Assembly (NCBI GenBank): GCA_021904315.1
Contig: CM038909.1
Location: forward strand, 23,226,212 to 23,290,211
Reading direction: 5' to 3'
Source: Sphagnum magellanicum
Taxonomy: Eukaryota; Streptophyta; Sphagnopsida; Sphagnales; Sphagnaceae
DNA: 64,000 bases
In this document: piece by piece, positions 38,180-48,059 of the stretch
How the letters are laid out: every line of letters begins with the position of its first letter
How positions within the stretch are numbered: position 1 is the first letter of the stretch
Made by a program: the position numbers and the translations under genes
Notes under the pieces: model-generated
Database searches by the model: none
Told to the model about the DNA's origin: nothing
The model's input: only the letters and a program-made list of their open reading frames with translations

Positions 38180-38312
38180 GGTGTAATAGTAGTGGGAATG
38201 GGGGCTTTTCCTAGTGGGGTTGGTGTAATAGTAGTGGGAATGGGGGTTTTTCCTAATGAGATTGGTGTAATAGTAGTGGGAATGGGGGTTTTTCCTAACG
38301 GGGTTTTTCTCT
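38180..38312. repeat. 42-bp tandem repeat, three copies
   Basis: GGTGTAATAGTAGTGGGAAT starts at 38180, 38222 and 38264, exactly 42 bases apart, each followed by a G-run and TTTTTCCTAA. It lies about 140 bases upstream of the GSTL start. Confidence 0.9.
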
Positions 38313-38348
38313 TTATGTCCTATCAATTTTTTTGGGACCCTTTCTGAA

Positions 38349-38722
38349 GGGCCACAGGGAACGAGCACCCACCAGTGCACCATGAAGGATGAATGATAAA
38401 TGGTCATAAAAACAGTTTTCTGTTGGGTTCCAGTTCACTAGCTAACCATAGTGGGTTAGCTCATGGTGGTTAGCTCAGTTGCTTTTTTTTTCCCTACCTA
38501 CCTACCTACTAACAACCTACACAAGTGGGTTGTTAGTAGGTAGTAAAGAAGCCCTTACTTACTTATTAACACTTACCGATTAGTTACCTATTTTCCTACC
38601 TATCTACCTATACATGAGACCTATTTTCTTACAGAATTGGTCACCAAGGTGAAACCAAAATATTAACTCAGTTGAGGTTTGTTCATCCACAACGGAGTAA
38701 TAACAGGCATCCAATGGATGAT
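38349..38722 (+). mobile_element. Foldback/TIR element, copy 1 (3' end lost)
   Basis: The left end GGGCCACAGGGAACGAGCAC, followed by CCACCAGTGCACCAT, matches the terminal inverted repeat of the full copy at 39560-39917. The inside has GGATGAATGATAA, ACAGTTTTCTGTTGGGTTCC, a hairpin (CTACTAACAACC paired with GGGTTGTTAGTAG), CCTA tetramer tracts and AACTCAGTTGAG near the right. It stops at CCAATGGATGATC without the right terminal repeat. No coding capacity. Confidence 0.75.
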
Positions 38723-38911
38723 CTTTTGAGCTTCCCAAGGCCATTTCCATGTGCACCAAATTGCAGATGGCAAATGCATGTTAAACGTTTTCCTAATGTT
38801 CTGCAAAACAACACAACATTGTGCACATTTTGTGCTTTTGGGTGTTGTCTTTTGTTTGGACTTGGATCCTTTCTTTTTTTTGTCTTCTCTTGTTCCCTTG
38901 TCAAGTGTTTT

Positions 38912-39047
38912 TTTTCTTTATTTGTTTATTTGTTTATTTATTTACTTACTTATTTATGCAAAAAATTTAAAACAAAGATGTTTTTTTTTCTTTATTTATT
39001 TATTTATTTATTTATTTATGCAAAAAATTTTAAGACAAAGATATAGT
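38912..39047. repeat. Duplicated (TTTA)n tract
   Basis: Two adjacent copies of TTTCTTTATTTATTT... ending TTATGCAAAAAATTT and AAGACAAAGAT, about 68 bases apart. Confidence 0.8.
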
Positions 39048-39559
39048 GCACATGTCTCTGAACTTGTTTTTTTCTCTTGTTGTTTTTCAGGCCTAACCCC
39101 TACTACCTAAAAAGTGGGTAAAAGGGTGGGTAAAAAGGAAAGTAGGAAAGCAAGCTTCCCCCCTTCCTTTCCCCCATTGAAACTATATGCAAACCACAAA
39201 TAGGACAATGGGATTACAACAAACCATGTTTGAAAATCAATATTGGTTTGTCAAAAAAATTGACACTACCCAATGTATGATGTGTGAAAGGTTTTTTTTT
39301 TTTTTTTTTTGGGGTGTGTGATTCATGCCAATTTTGCAAAATCAAAATAATTTCAAAGAGGTATTCAAATCAATCCATTATTTTCTTAATTATATGTAAA
39401 ACAAAAACAAAAAATTTCATTGGAATTTGGGAATGGTGGGCAATAATTTTACCAAAAATACAAAAACTTAGTTTATGTTGATATCAATCAATCAATCTGA
39501 AATCTCAATTAGTTGTATCATGTATGTAAATTTTGCTTGTTGGGAGGAACAAATCATCG

Positions 39560-39917
39560 GCCACAAATGAACCAGCACCCACCAGTGCACCATCCACTGG
39601 ATGGATGCCTGTTATTATTCAGTTGTGGATGAATCTCAACTGAGTTAAATCTTTGGTTTCATCTTGGTAACCAATTCTGTAGGAAATAGGTCTCATAAAT
39701 AGGTAGGTAGGTAGAAAAATAGGCATCTACTAAGTAAGTAAATGGTTTATACATAGATAAGGAAGGAAGGGCTGTTTTTCACTACCTACCTACGAACAAC
39801 CTACCAACTAAGCTAACCACTATGGTTAGCTATGGAACTGGAACCCAACCAAAACCTGTTTCCTGGACCACTTATCATCCATCCTTGACGGTGCGCTGGT
39901 GGGTGCTGGTTCACTGT
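39560..39917 (-). mobile_element. Foldback/TIR element, full-length copy in reverse orientation
   Basis: Both ends carry the inverted repeat CAC(A)..TGAACCAGCACCCACCAG: left GAACCAGCACCCACCAGTGC at 39569, right its complement ending at 39912, with one or two mismatches. Between them lie, in reverse, the same blocks as copy 1. At about 345-360 bases with no open frame it has the form of a non-autonomous DNA transposon (MITE). No clear target-site duplication was found; the superfamily is unknown. Confidence 0.8.
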
Positions 39918-39979
39918 GACCCAGGGTTTGGGGTGTTGCTATTTTCCTTAAACAGCCACAGTGGCAGATTACATCTATT

Positions 39980-40240
39980 TGGGCCAAACCAGCATCCACC
40001 AGTGCACCATGAAGGATGAATGGTAAGTCGGGAAACAATTTTCTGTTGGGTTCAAGTTCCCTAGCTAACCATGGTGGTTAGGTCAATTGCTTTTTTTAAT
40101 AAAAAAACACCTACCTACTAACAACTCACAAGCGGGTTGTTAGTAGGTAGGTAGGTAGTAAAAACAGCCCTTCCCTATATATATAAACCATCTTCTTACC
40201 TAGTAGTTACCTATTTTCCTACCTATCTACCTATTATTAC
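39980..40240 (+). mobile_element. Foldback/TIR element, copy 3 (3' part lost)
   Basis: Starts GGGCCAAACCAGCATCCACC, then AGTGCACCATGAAGGATGAA, and keeps the TTTTCTGTTGGGTT block, the CTACTAACAACTC/GGGTTGTTAGTAG hairpin and CCTA tracts, then stops at CTACCTATTATTACC. A short interstitial telomere-like stretch (TAGGGTTTAGGGTTTAAAC) follows at 40247-40266. Confidence 0.75.
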
Positions 40241-40269
40241 CAGTTATAGGGTTTAGGGTTTAAACATTT

Positions 40270-41105
40270 AGGGTTCAAACTCATCTTCTTAGGTCTAAAA
40301 GTTATGGACTTGCCTCCATTAGACTTTTGCTTGACTCAACAAGAGCTTTCAACAATAGTAAGAATCGTGCCCCAATTTCATTAAAAGTTTTTGTTCTGCT
40401 TTTATTGAAGATTCAATGAAAACATTATTCAATGTTTCCATTAATCTTGTAACGTAGGTCTAAACATCACAAACCCGTCTTTGTGTTGTGTATCGCTACT
40501 CATTTAGAGCTTTCTAACAACACCAAATGCACAAAAAAGGGCGGCAATGTGGCCTAGGAAATCTCCATGTGACAAACAAAACAAAACAAAACAAACAACC
40601 TTCATTACTAGATAGACAAATGTGACCTCCTATTCCATCAGCTCAAGCATGAACATGATGATTATGTAATTGCTCAAAGTGTGAACAAGATGACAAAACA
40701 AAGCAAACAACCTACCTTTGATCAAAAATGTATTTTTTTCATACCAGAAAAGCTGAGGAAAAAGCTTAGGGTTTGGAGTTCCATGCTCACTCTTCCACAC
40801 TTGATCTTTTGTGTCGGATTTGATATTCCGTGCCACTGATGGTAAAGTGATATTGGATGCCTTTCAAATTTGATCACATGGCTTTTCCAATGAGTAGTGG
40901 CTTGAAAGAGTTATAACAAGAGTTGCAGTCAGCGGTCGAAGAGAGGAGGTTGGGAGAGCGCACAGGAAGTCTCTTATTAGGAGTAGTGGTGTGCTTTCTT
41001 TCCCGCTTCAACTCTCGATGCCAGAGCTTAAAATCCTTTTGCTTCATTGAATCAAAGACAGTAAAGTAGTATCTGATGTTTTTGTTTATCAACTGAACAG
41101 TAAGT
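40270..41105. other. Spacer and probable 3' untranslated region of the ICME gene
   Basis: No coding motif apart from overlapping shadow frames. The part next to 41106 is likely the 3' untranslated region of the minus-strand gene. Confidence 0.4.
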
Positions 41106-44100
41106 TTAGAAAGGACTGACAGTGTGTGCAAGTTGCAAAAGAAATTCAGGCACAAGTTGTCTCCTCATCTTCATTAACATAATGTCTTCAGCTTTTGCCT
41201 CCTCATCACCTTCATGGACCACTGCCAGTATGTCGGCTAGCAACTCATCAGCACCACCTCGCATGGGGTCCTGAACCACTCATCAACACCTTGGTGTCAC
41301 AACCTAAATTGCACAAAAATATGGACAACTCATAAACCATTAGATTCAGACAAAGAGAGGATAAAGGCTGGCAAAGTAACAAACCTGCAAAAAGAGATCA
41401 GTGTGCGTTTTTCGTGCATACAAAGTTGTTGTCACCTTTGCACCCACTGACTGCAATGTATTCCCGAATGCAACACTGCATTCAAGTTTACTGCTCACCA
41501 TCACCACTCATTACAGTAGAAGCTCATAAAAAATGACAGAATGTGTATGGTCAGATGCTTATAGGCCTGTTTCATCATTCTAACAATTTGCTGAATTTAT
41601 AATGTTAGAAAATTCCTGCAGTGTTCATGATGAACATACCTGGCATCATAAAGAATAGAATAATCCGCAGTTCCATGGAATAAACTTATTGGGGGCAGCA
41701 ATGGCACTGCTTCCCGAAAAGATGGGCTCAAAACCAATAACTCGGGAGAGAAAAGTGGTAGAGACTCCTCCCCCTCCATCACACTGCAAAACCTCAAAAG
41801 AACCCAGAATGCATTATGATTGAACCTCTGAAACTTTGCAACAAAGTGACAACAAAGATTTTCATAGCATCTGGATGAGAGCAAGTGGTTGTAATCTCTC
41901 ATGTTAGAGATTTGCACTGAGATTACAACCACTTACTCTCATGTCATTGAGAGATATTGCACATTTAAAGTCTCCAATTACCTCAAGAAGATGGATCGGT
42001 AAAGACCCCGTTTGTGGAAATGATCCACAAGCTTTGTCAGATTGTACCTGCTCCACAATGAATCAACAAGCATCAAGCTGATAACCTAGTGGCTTTATGG
42101 AATTTTGATGGTGGCTGCTGGCCATTTCAAAGATTCGATCTACAGCAAAACATTGAGGCAACAAGACATCCCCCCAAGAATAACAGATCTGTGGGAAGGA
42201 GGAGGAGGAACATAGAGAGAACTCACCCTGACACAAGCAGGTGCAAAATGCAACCTATGTTTCCAACAAACTAACAAAAGGATCAATGGAAAGATATCCC
42301 TTTCCTTACCCGCCTGAAATGGCCAGAAAGGCTTTGAGCTTGCATGATCTCCACAACAACTTTGTGGGATCCTCAAAACCCTCCTTCTGTGCTTGCTTGA
42401 CCAATGCACATGCTGCCAGATGGGCCCCAGCTGATTGACCTGCCAAAAATACTCTACAGACTCCAACAAACATGTAAACAAGTTAGGATCAAGGCACAAT
42501 GGAGAGAAACATTCAAAAACCACCAACAGTAAGTAAAAGGATATACAAAGAACTTCCAGAAGATGAAGCACTATGTTTTTCTGCTTGTTTTTCAATTGAT
42601 TGAATTCTAAACAGCTCAGACTTCCTTTTTAGAGAGTTCAAATCCAACCTTCCCCGATGAAAAATGCATCTGTTTGTTTTCTCACCTGTTTGGATCACCA
42701 CCAAAGTTTGTGACGTTCTGAGAAACATAGCCTATCCCAGCCGTGACATCTGCCACCATGTCACTAATAGAGCCCTGTGGAAAATTCCTGCATTCCCCCA
42801 TGCACCTTGTACTGAGGTCAAGGATAATTGCATAATAACATTCAAAGATTGCAAGACATCAGCCAAGTCATATAAGAAACAAAGTTCAATATCTTGGAAG
42901 CAGCAAGAAGGAATGCTCTAATGAACAATCTAAATGGGCACCTGTAATCAAGGCAAGCCACAATGATGTTATGGTCAGCAAGCTGCTGCCCCAGTAAAGC
43001 AGCCCATGCCTTGTACCTGTTGATCAGTTTTCGCATCAGTTTCAAGCTCTTCAGAGAGATTCTCAAATAAAAAAGATGTGCATGAAGACAGGAAGATTGA
43101 AGACAGGAATGCGTCCACCAAATAGAGAGCCAACTAACCCAATAATCCAAGCACCACCCGTGACAAAAATCACCACTGGTTTGGGGGTGTCATCATCACA
43201 ACAAGGAGGAATGTACAAGTCCAGTCTGGTCAGAATTTCAGCACAAACGTTATCAGATTACCAAGATATTCAATTGCACTTATCTGTTTGCAAACAGTGT
43301 TGACAGTCCACAAAACAGTATATTCACTGAAAAGATACACTACTCTATCGCTGATTGAATTCAAAACCAGTCAGAAATTCTGCCTTTACATGCCAGCCTT
43401 AAATCTAAATATGATCTGTCACAGGGTGGATTTTGCCCCCATACACAATGCTGCAACAAAAGTACTCAGAGAAATTGCAAACAGCCTTAAATCTAAACTT
43501 TACCTGTTGCGAGGTTCATCCCCATAAACAATGCTGCGATGAATATACCTGGAGAAATAGTAATTGAAGCCAACTGCCAAGGCTCCACAATGACAACATC
43601 AGTGGACTTTGATGCAGATGCTGTGCAAACTGACCAAGATTAGCCCAGCAGAGTATATTCCAAGGACCAAGGGTATATTGTATGCTGACCCTGAATGAAA
43701 CCTGGCATCAGAAAAAGTGCATAGAGATAAAGTCGAACCAATTTGCTCATCCATCGAGTTCCTACCCTGGTAACATGCATAAAATGGGTCAGATTTGCTA
43801 AAATGATGAATGATGTAACCACAAAGCTGCTGATCACTTGATGGGTAGATTCATATAATATATAGATAATGCACAAAATGGAAGCCCCAGTTAATGGAGG
43901 GAAAGTGGGAGAAAGGTCCTACCCAAGATATCTTAGCAGAGTTAAGGCCAGTCGAGTGATCAAATAAGTTTCAGTGGCTGCATGGTGAACATCATTTCTA
44001 AACTCCTGGAATGAGTTTTCTCGATAAGGCCCAACTCTGCCACCCTGGGAAATGTCAGAGACAGTTCTGAGTGGCCACTTCTCTGGCCTCTGAGATCTGT

Positions 44101-44529
44101 GCTGCTGCACACCAATTCAAGTATCCAAAAGTCATCAATAGAACCAAGAGCAACTCCATTTGAACCACCAATGGTAACAAAATGTCTTCAAAGAAAACCT
44201 TAACATTGCACTTCCTGAGTTAGTAAGATTATGATAAAAACCTGATGGTGGTGTCTACTGATTTCTGTCGCACTATCAGTCTGCAGGCATGAAATATTAT
44301 TAACGCCTATGTCAGAAATGCCCCTTGACACCCATCCTCCTTTTAGTTGCAACGGCTTCTGCATCATCTCACTTCCCATGTCCGCCTCAATTTCAGAGAT
44401 GGCATTGGTTTGACTAGTGTGATGAGTATGTCCAGACGTCCTATGCACACTGTTCAATGAGTTGACACCTGCACCAATAATTCGTGATGGCAGCACTGTG
44501 TTCTTGAAGACATCCTCTGAGGTGAGCAT
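41106..44529 (-). CDS. ICME: Isoprenylcysteine alpha-carbonyl methylesterase (ICME family)
   Basis: An ER/Golgi-associated alpha/beta hydrolase that removes the methyl ester from prenylated C-terminal cysteines, acting on ABA signalling in Arabidopsis. Twelve coding exons on the minus strand: 44529-44242, 44104-43923, 43766-43690, 43573-43504, 43225-43139, 43016-42942, 42787-42686, 42453-42310, 42047-41982, 41783-41640, 41475-41385 and 41270-41106. All are GT-AG and in phase, giving 496 residues. Landmarks: [19 protein letters not shown], hydrophobic [32 protein letters not shown], the oxyanion segment VTGGAW (residues 227-232), the nucleophile elbow GQSAG with Ser301, HGTADYS with Asp404 and KTHTDLFL with His436, then the family end [19 protein letters not shown]. 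The first about 130 residues are poorly conserved and low in hydrophobicity. A CAG acceptor three bases further along would shorten exon 2 by one residue. Confidence 0.93.
43398..43483 (-). pseudogene. Decayed duplicate of ICME exon 4 inside intron 4
   Basis: In minus sense the sequence reads [17 protein letters not shown], parallel to [18 protein letters not shown] of the real exon at 43573-43504. The flank (CAGCCTTAAATCTAAA) is also duplicated beside the true exon at 43481-43496. The donor present in the real exon (CAG/GTAAAG) is changed to ..CTG/TGACAG, so this copy should not be spliced. Confidence 0.75.
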
Positions 44530-46400
44530 CTTGACCGTGGTCTATTTGGCAGCGTGGATCTGTCTAAACCCTTCTTTGCCAATTCCAAGTGCAAAAGAGA
44601 AGCAGCCCCCAAAACCCAGAAACGATTGATTTTACTTTTTCAGCAAGGCATTATCTTGACCAATAAAAGATATATCAATGCAGGTTTCCACACAACCTCA
44701 TTTTGCATTTTGCACCCATGTGTGCGTTTGTCTGTACATGAATTGCTCAAATAAGCAAAACACACATTTCTTACTTCCAAGTGCAACAATGTGTGCATTC
44801 CAGATTCAAAAACTAGCCACATTCTTCATGCAACAAAGGAAGTGTCACAACCATTGCATTGCAAATGTGATTCAAAGCAAGCTATCTGATGCATCATTTC
44901 TTCTTCTGGTACCAGAAAAATCTAAACCCTAACCCTAAGATACTTCATGCATTTCTTCTTTGCCCATTGTTGCTAAGGGAATTTGACATTGTTGCCAAAA
45001 GATTTGAAATCCCAAGAATCCAAAAGCGACTGAAGAAAAATACCAAAAGACACAATAATTGCTGGCTTGATTATTATTGTTGTTGACTGTACTATAAACG
45101 TTTTAACATTTCATCCTTTTGGAAGCTTCAAGAGATATAGGGTTAAAAGCTCACCAGGAATGACACGATTTGCTTGCTTGCTGCTTCTTCTTCGTATCAC
45201 TGCACCCAAAACAGACAGAATGATAGATTTCAAAACTATTATTGAAACGTGTTGATCGAAATCTCTGACTGGAAACAAAGAAACGGCACCAGATGAAGTC
45301 TACATTGACAGTTTGCACAAAGAGATTGTCAACCGGGAAAAACAAGAGTTCCAGTCCATCAGACTTTGCTTTGTCATTACCAAACTCTTTATGTACAAAG
45401 AAAAAGCAAAAACAAAAGCATAAAATAGACCAAGCTCCTGTGAAATGATCTACGAAAGCTTCTCACGAATACTTGATCCTTCAACCGCAACTGCATCTGT
45501 GAAAGCTCTTGAAGAATGTCATGCAATTTATCAAACAAAACGCAGCCTCTAAGAGTCTAAAGGGTAACAAGAATGCGTCTGAAAATCCACGGAAACCATA
45601 CTGATCGCTCTTCACATATTCTATGCTCTAAGACACATGCACACAGGAAAGTATCCGTGCCCCTGCGGTGCAATGCAACCGGATCCAAATCGCTCGCGCT
45701 CTTCCCTCTTCTTGCAAGCTCAAAGACGTCCTCCGAAGCACAAAGTTCAAGAAATTCAATGACGAAGAAACGTGTGGAGAGTCAGTTTATTGCATTCATT
45801 CAGCCATATCTCCCACGGATTCCGACAACAACAACAAAAACCAACGGAGTCATGCGACATACTGATGCTTTCGAACTCGATTCTTCCATGCATCTACGAA
45901 GAAAACCGAGTGAAATCAAGCCACATTATCAAGCTACAAGATACAGACACTGGATATCGAACAAACCTGGAGAGTGCGAGAGTCAGTTTGTCGATAATGG
46001 AGCGGTAGCTAGTGCGCGATGATAATGAAGCAAATAAGAGAGAGATACACACAGACAGAGGACAGGAAGAGGTTTCCTGAAGATAATGAAGTTACAATGA
46101 TTGTGGAGACTGATCGTTTGTTGCATGCATTTCTGCCACAAACTTCGGGATTGAAGATGGCTGGCCAGATGCGGAGAGAAAGAGAGAGAGAGAGAAGCGG
46201 AAGTCAGGAGGAAACTTGTTAGAGAGCGACGGCACACTTTGACGATGACAACGACGACGACGACAACATCGAAGGACGACTGCTGTCAAACCAAAAAAGA
46301 AAACAGCATCCATGCATCTCTCTCTCTCTCTTAGATCCCCCCTTTTTTTCTCGCCAATATTACACAATTTTCACCTGCGGAGGAAACTTAGACAGCAACA
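44530..46400 (-). promoter_or_regulatory. Leader and promoter region of the ICME gene
   Basis: Upstream in minus sense of the ICME start. It is more GC-rich than the spacers and contains two telomere-like units (AAACCCTAACCCTAA) at 44924-44938 and GA/CT microsatellites at about 46177-46195 and 46318-46331. Open frames such as 45573-46022 (plus) have no recognisable domain. The transcription start is unknown. Confidence 0.4.
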
Positions 46401-46804
46401 CACCTAATAATAACGATGACGACTGCTGTCAAACAAAAACAAGCGATCCTTTGCGTGACATGTGCAGATGTTGCATTTCTCACTATCGCTTTCTTTTCTT
46501 GTTTTTTTTTTTTTTCTTCCCGATTCTTCGCCTGCTGCGATTGCTTCCTGAATCCCGATCAGCTCCAGATGAAGAAAGAAAGCAGGGTTTTAAGGAAAAA
46601 GAAACAGTTTCCAATTCTTTTTAGCCACTAATTGCGCAAAGTTCCAATATTCATTTGCACTCCTAGTTACGCTAAAGAGAACCAGGATCGCGACTGCCAC
46701 GCGGAAGAGCGAGGGTGCGCGCAGGGACTACGGCATCCCCGAGGACGCGAGAATTCCCCCCACAAAACACGGTTTTCACACAAAAGACGACGAGCGCTCA
46801 ACAG
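46401..46804. other. Spacer, no gene seen
   Basis: A GC-richer patch at about 46680-46800 has only short open frames. Confidence 0.4.
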
Positions 46805-46807
46805 GAT

Positions 46808-47349
46808 TAGCAGCGGTAAAGATTCATGATTAGTCTAATCATCATTATGATCAATATTAATTAGGCTAATCATCATCATTAATCCAGCGGGAAAATCTTT
46901 AGTTGGAGTGACCCGGGAATTTCGCAGAAACACAGGATGACCGCTAAACACGATTAAGAGCCATAATTAGTAATAATTATGATTATGTTAATCATTCCTC
47001 ATGATTAAGTTAATTATCATCATTAATCCAGCTTGAGGTAGTGTGGCCCCCGGATTTCGTAAAAGACAAAACACCGCTAAATATGCTTAGGAGCCGTAAT
47101 TAGTAATAATTATGATTATGTTAATCATGCCTCATGATTAACTTAATTATTATCATTAAACCAGCGTGAGTTAGTGTGGCCCGAGGATTTCGTAGAAGAC
47201 ACAAAACCGCTAAATATGATTAGGAGCGGTAATGACTATGATTAGGCTAATCAGCCTCCCATTGATTACGTCAACTAAACATCATTAATCCAGAGGGAAA
47301 TCTTTAGTTAGGGTGACCCGGGTATTTCGCGGGTGACCTGGGGACTTCG
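46808..47349. repeat. 133-bp tandem repeat, four diverged copies
   Basis: Units begin with a (TTA)GGAGC(C/G)GTAAT motif near 46805, 46953, 47086 and 47219, then carry TAATTAGTAATAATTATGAT or a variant, ATTAAGTTAATTAT-type and CATCATTAATCCAG segments, then GTG(G/A)CCCG..GATTTCG and ACCGCTAAATA. Units 2 and 3 are the most alike and lie 133 bases apart. Confidence 0.85.
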
Positions 47350-47630
47350 CGGGCTTTTTTAGACGTTCCCACGTGGGGTGCGGCTCCGCCATGCAAGACC
47401 CGCGCGGTGAGACCGGGGTAATCGAGGGGACACGTGGGCCGGGGCCTGAAATTTCGAGGGGCCGATTTCGTGGAAGGCACATGGATTTGGGACTTTCCCT
47501 ACAAATGAGGTCCCGAAATTTTCGGGGGTGGGAAAGTGACAGCAGGGAGATTTTAGTTTGTAGCCAAAAGTGGCGATTGTCCCTAGGAAGATTTGTCCAA
47601 AATTGGCTATAGAACTAGATTTGAGCACAA
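47350..47630. promoter_or_regulatory. GC-rich island with two G-boxes
   Basis: A sharp rise in GC and CpG beside AT-rich DNA. It includes CCACGTGG at 47369-47376 and CACGTGG at 47431-47437, cores bound by plant bZIP and bHLH factors. There is no convincing gene on either side within 2 kb, so whether this is an orphan promoter, part of the array next to it or an element fragment is open. Confidence 0.35.
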
Positions 47631-47729
47631 AACTCTAATCACCCTTCCATATTTTTGGCCATGCAAAAGTGATTTTTTCATGGTTTTAGTTTTGGTTCTA
47701 GTTGTAACAAAAGATTGGTTCCATAATTA

Positions 47730-48035
47730 TTTTTTTTGGGGTGCTAATTCAACCAAAAGAGTGTTGATTTAGGCCCACATCACAAGAACCTAACCCTAAA
47801 CCCCTAGGTTTAAACATTGTGTACCAAACTTAATTGGATTTTTGTGCCAATTCAACCAAAAAGGGTGCATCAAAAGAATCAAAACTTGAACCCCTAGGGT
47901 TTAACATTATGTACCAACAAACATAATTTGATTTTTTTGTACCAATTTAACCAAAAGGCCATTGATTTAGGTCCACATCACAAGAACTTAAACCTAAATC
48001 CCTAGGGTTTAACATTGTGTACGAACAAACCCTAT
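47730..48035. repeat. About 100-bp tandem repeat, three copies
   Basis: Each unit has a T-run, TTCAACCAAAA/TTTAACCAAAA, GATTTAGG.CCACATCACAAGAA, then CCCTAGGGTTTAACATTGTG and ACCAA. Copies start near 47733, 47840 and 47930. The middle copy lacks part of the unit. Confidence 0.75.
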
Positions 48036-48059
48036 TAACATTAGTTATAATAGGGTTTA

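Noticed and set aside
40874-41155. 93-residue minus-strand open frame
   Set aside because: A shifted frame over the last ICME exon; the in-frame reading ends HTVSPF with a stop at 41106.
45573-46022. 149-residue plus-strand open frame
   Set aside because: No domain, unusual composition, and it lies in the leader/promoter region of the minus-strand ICME gene.
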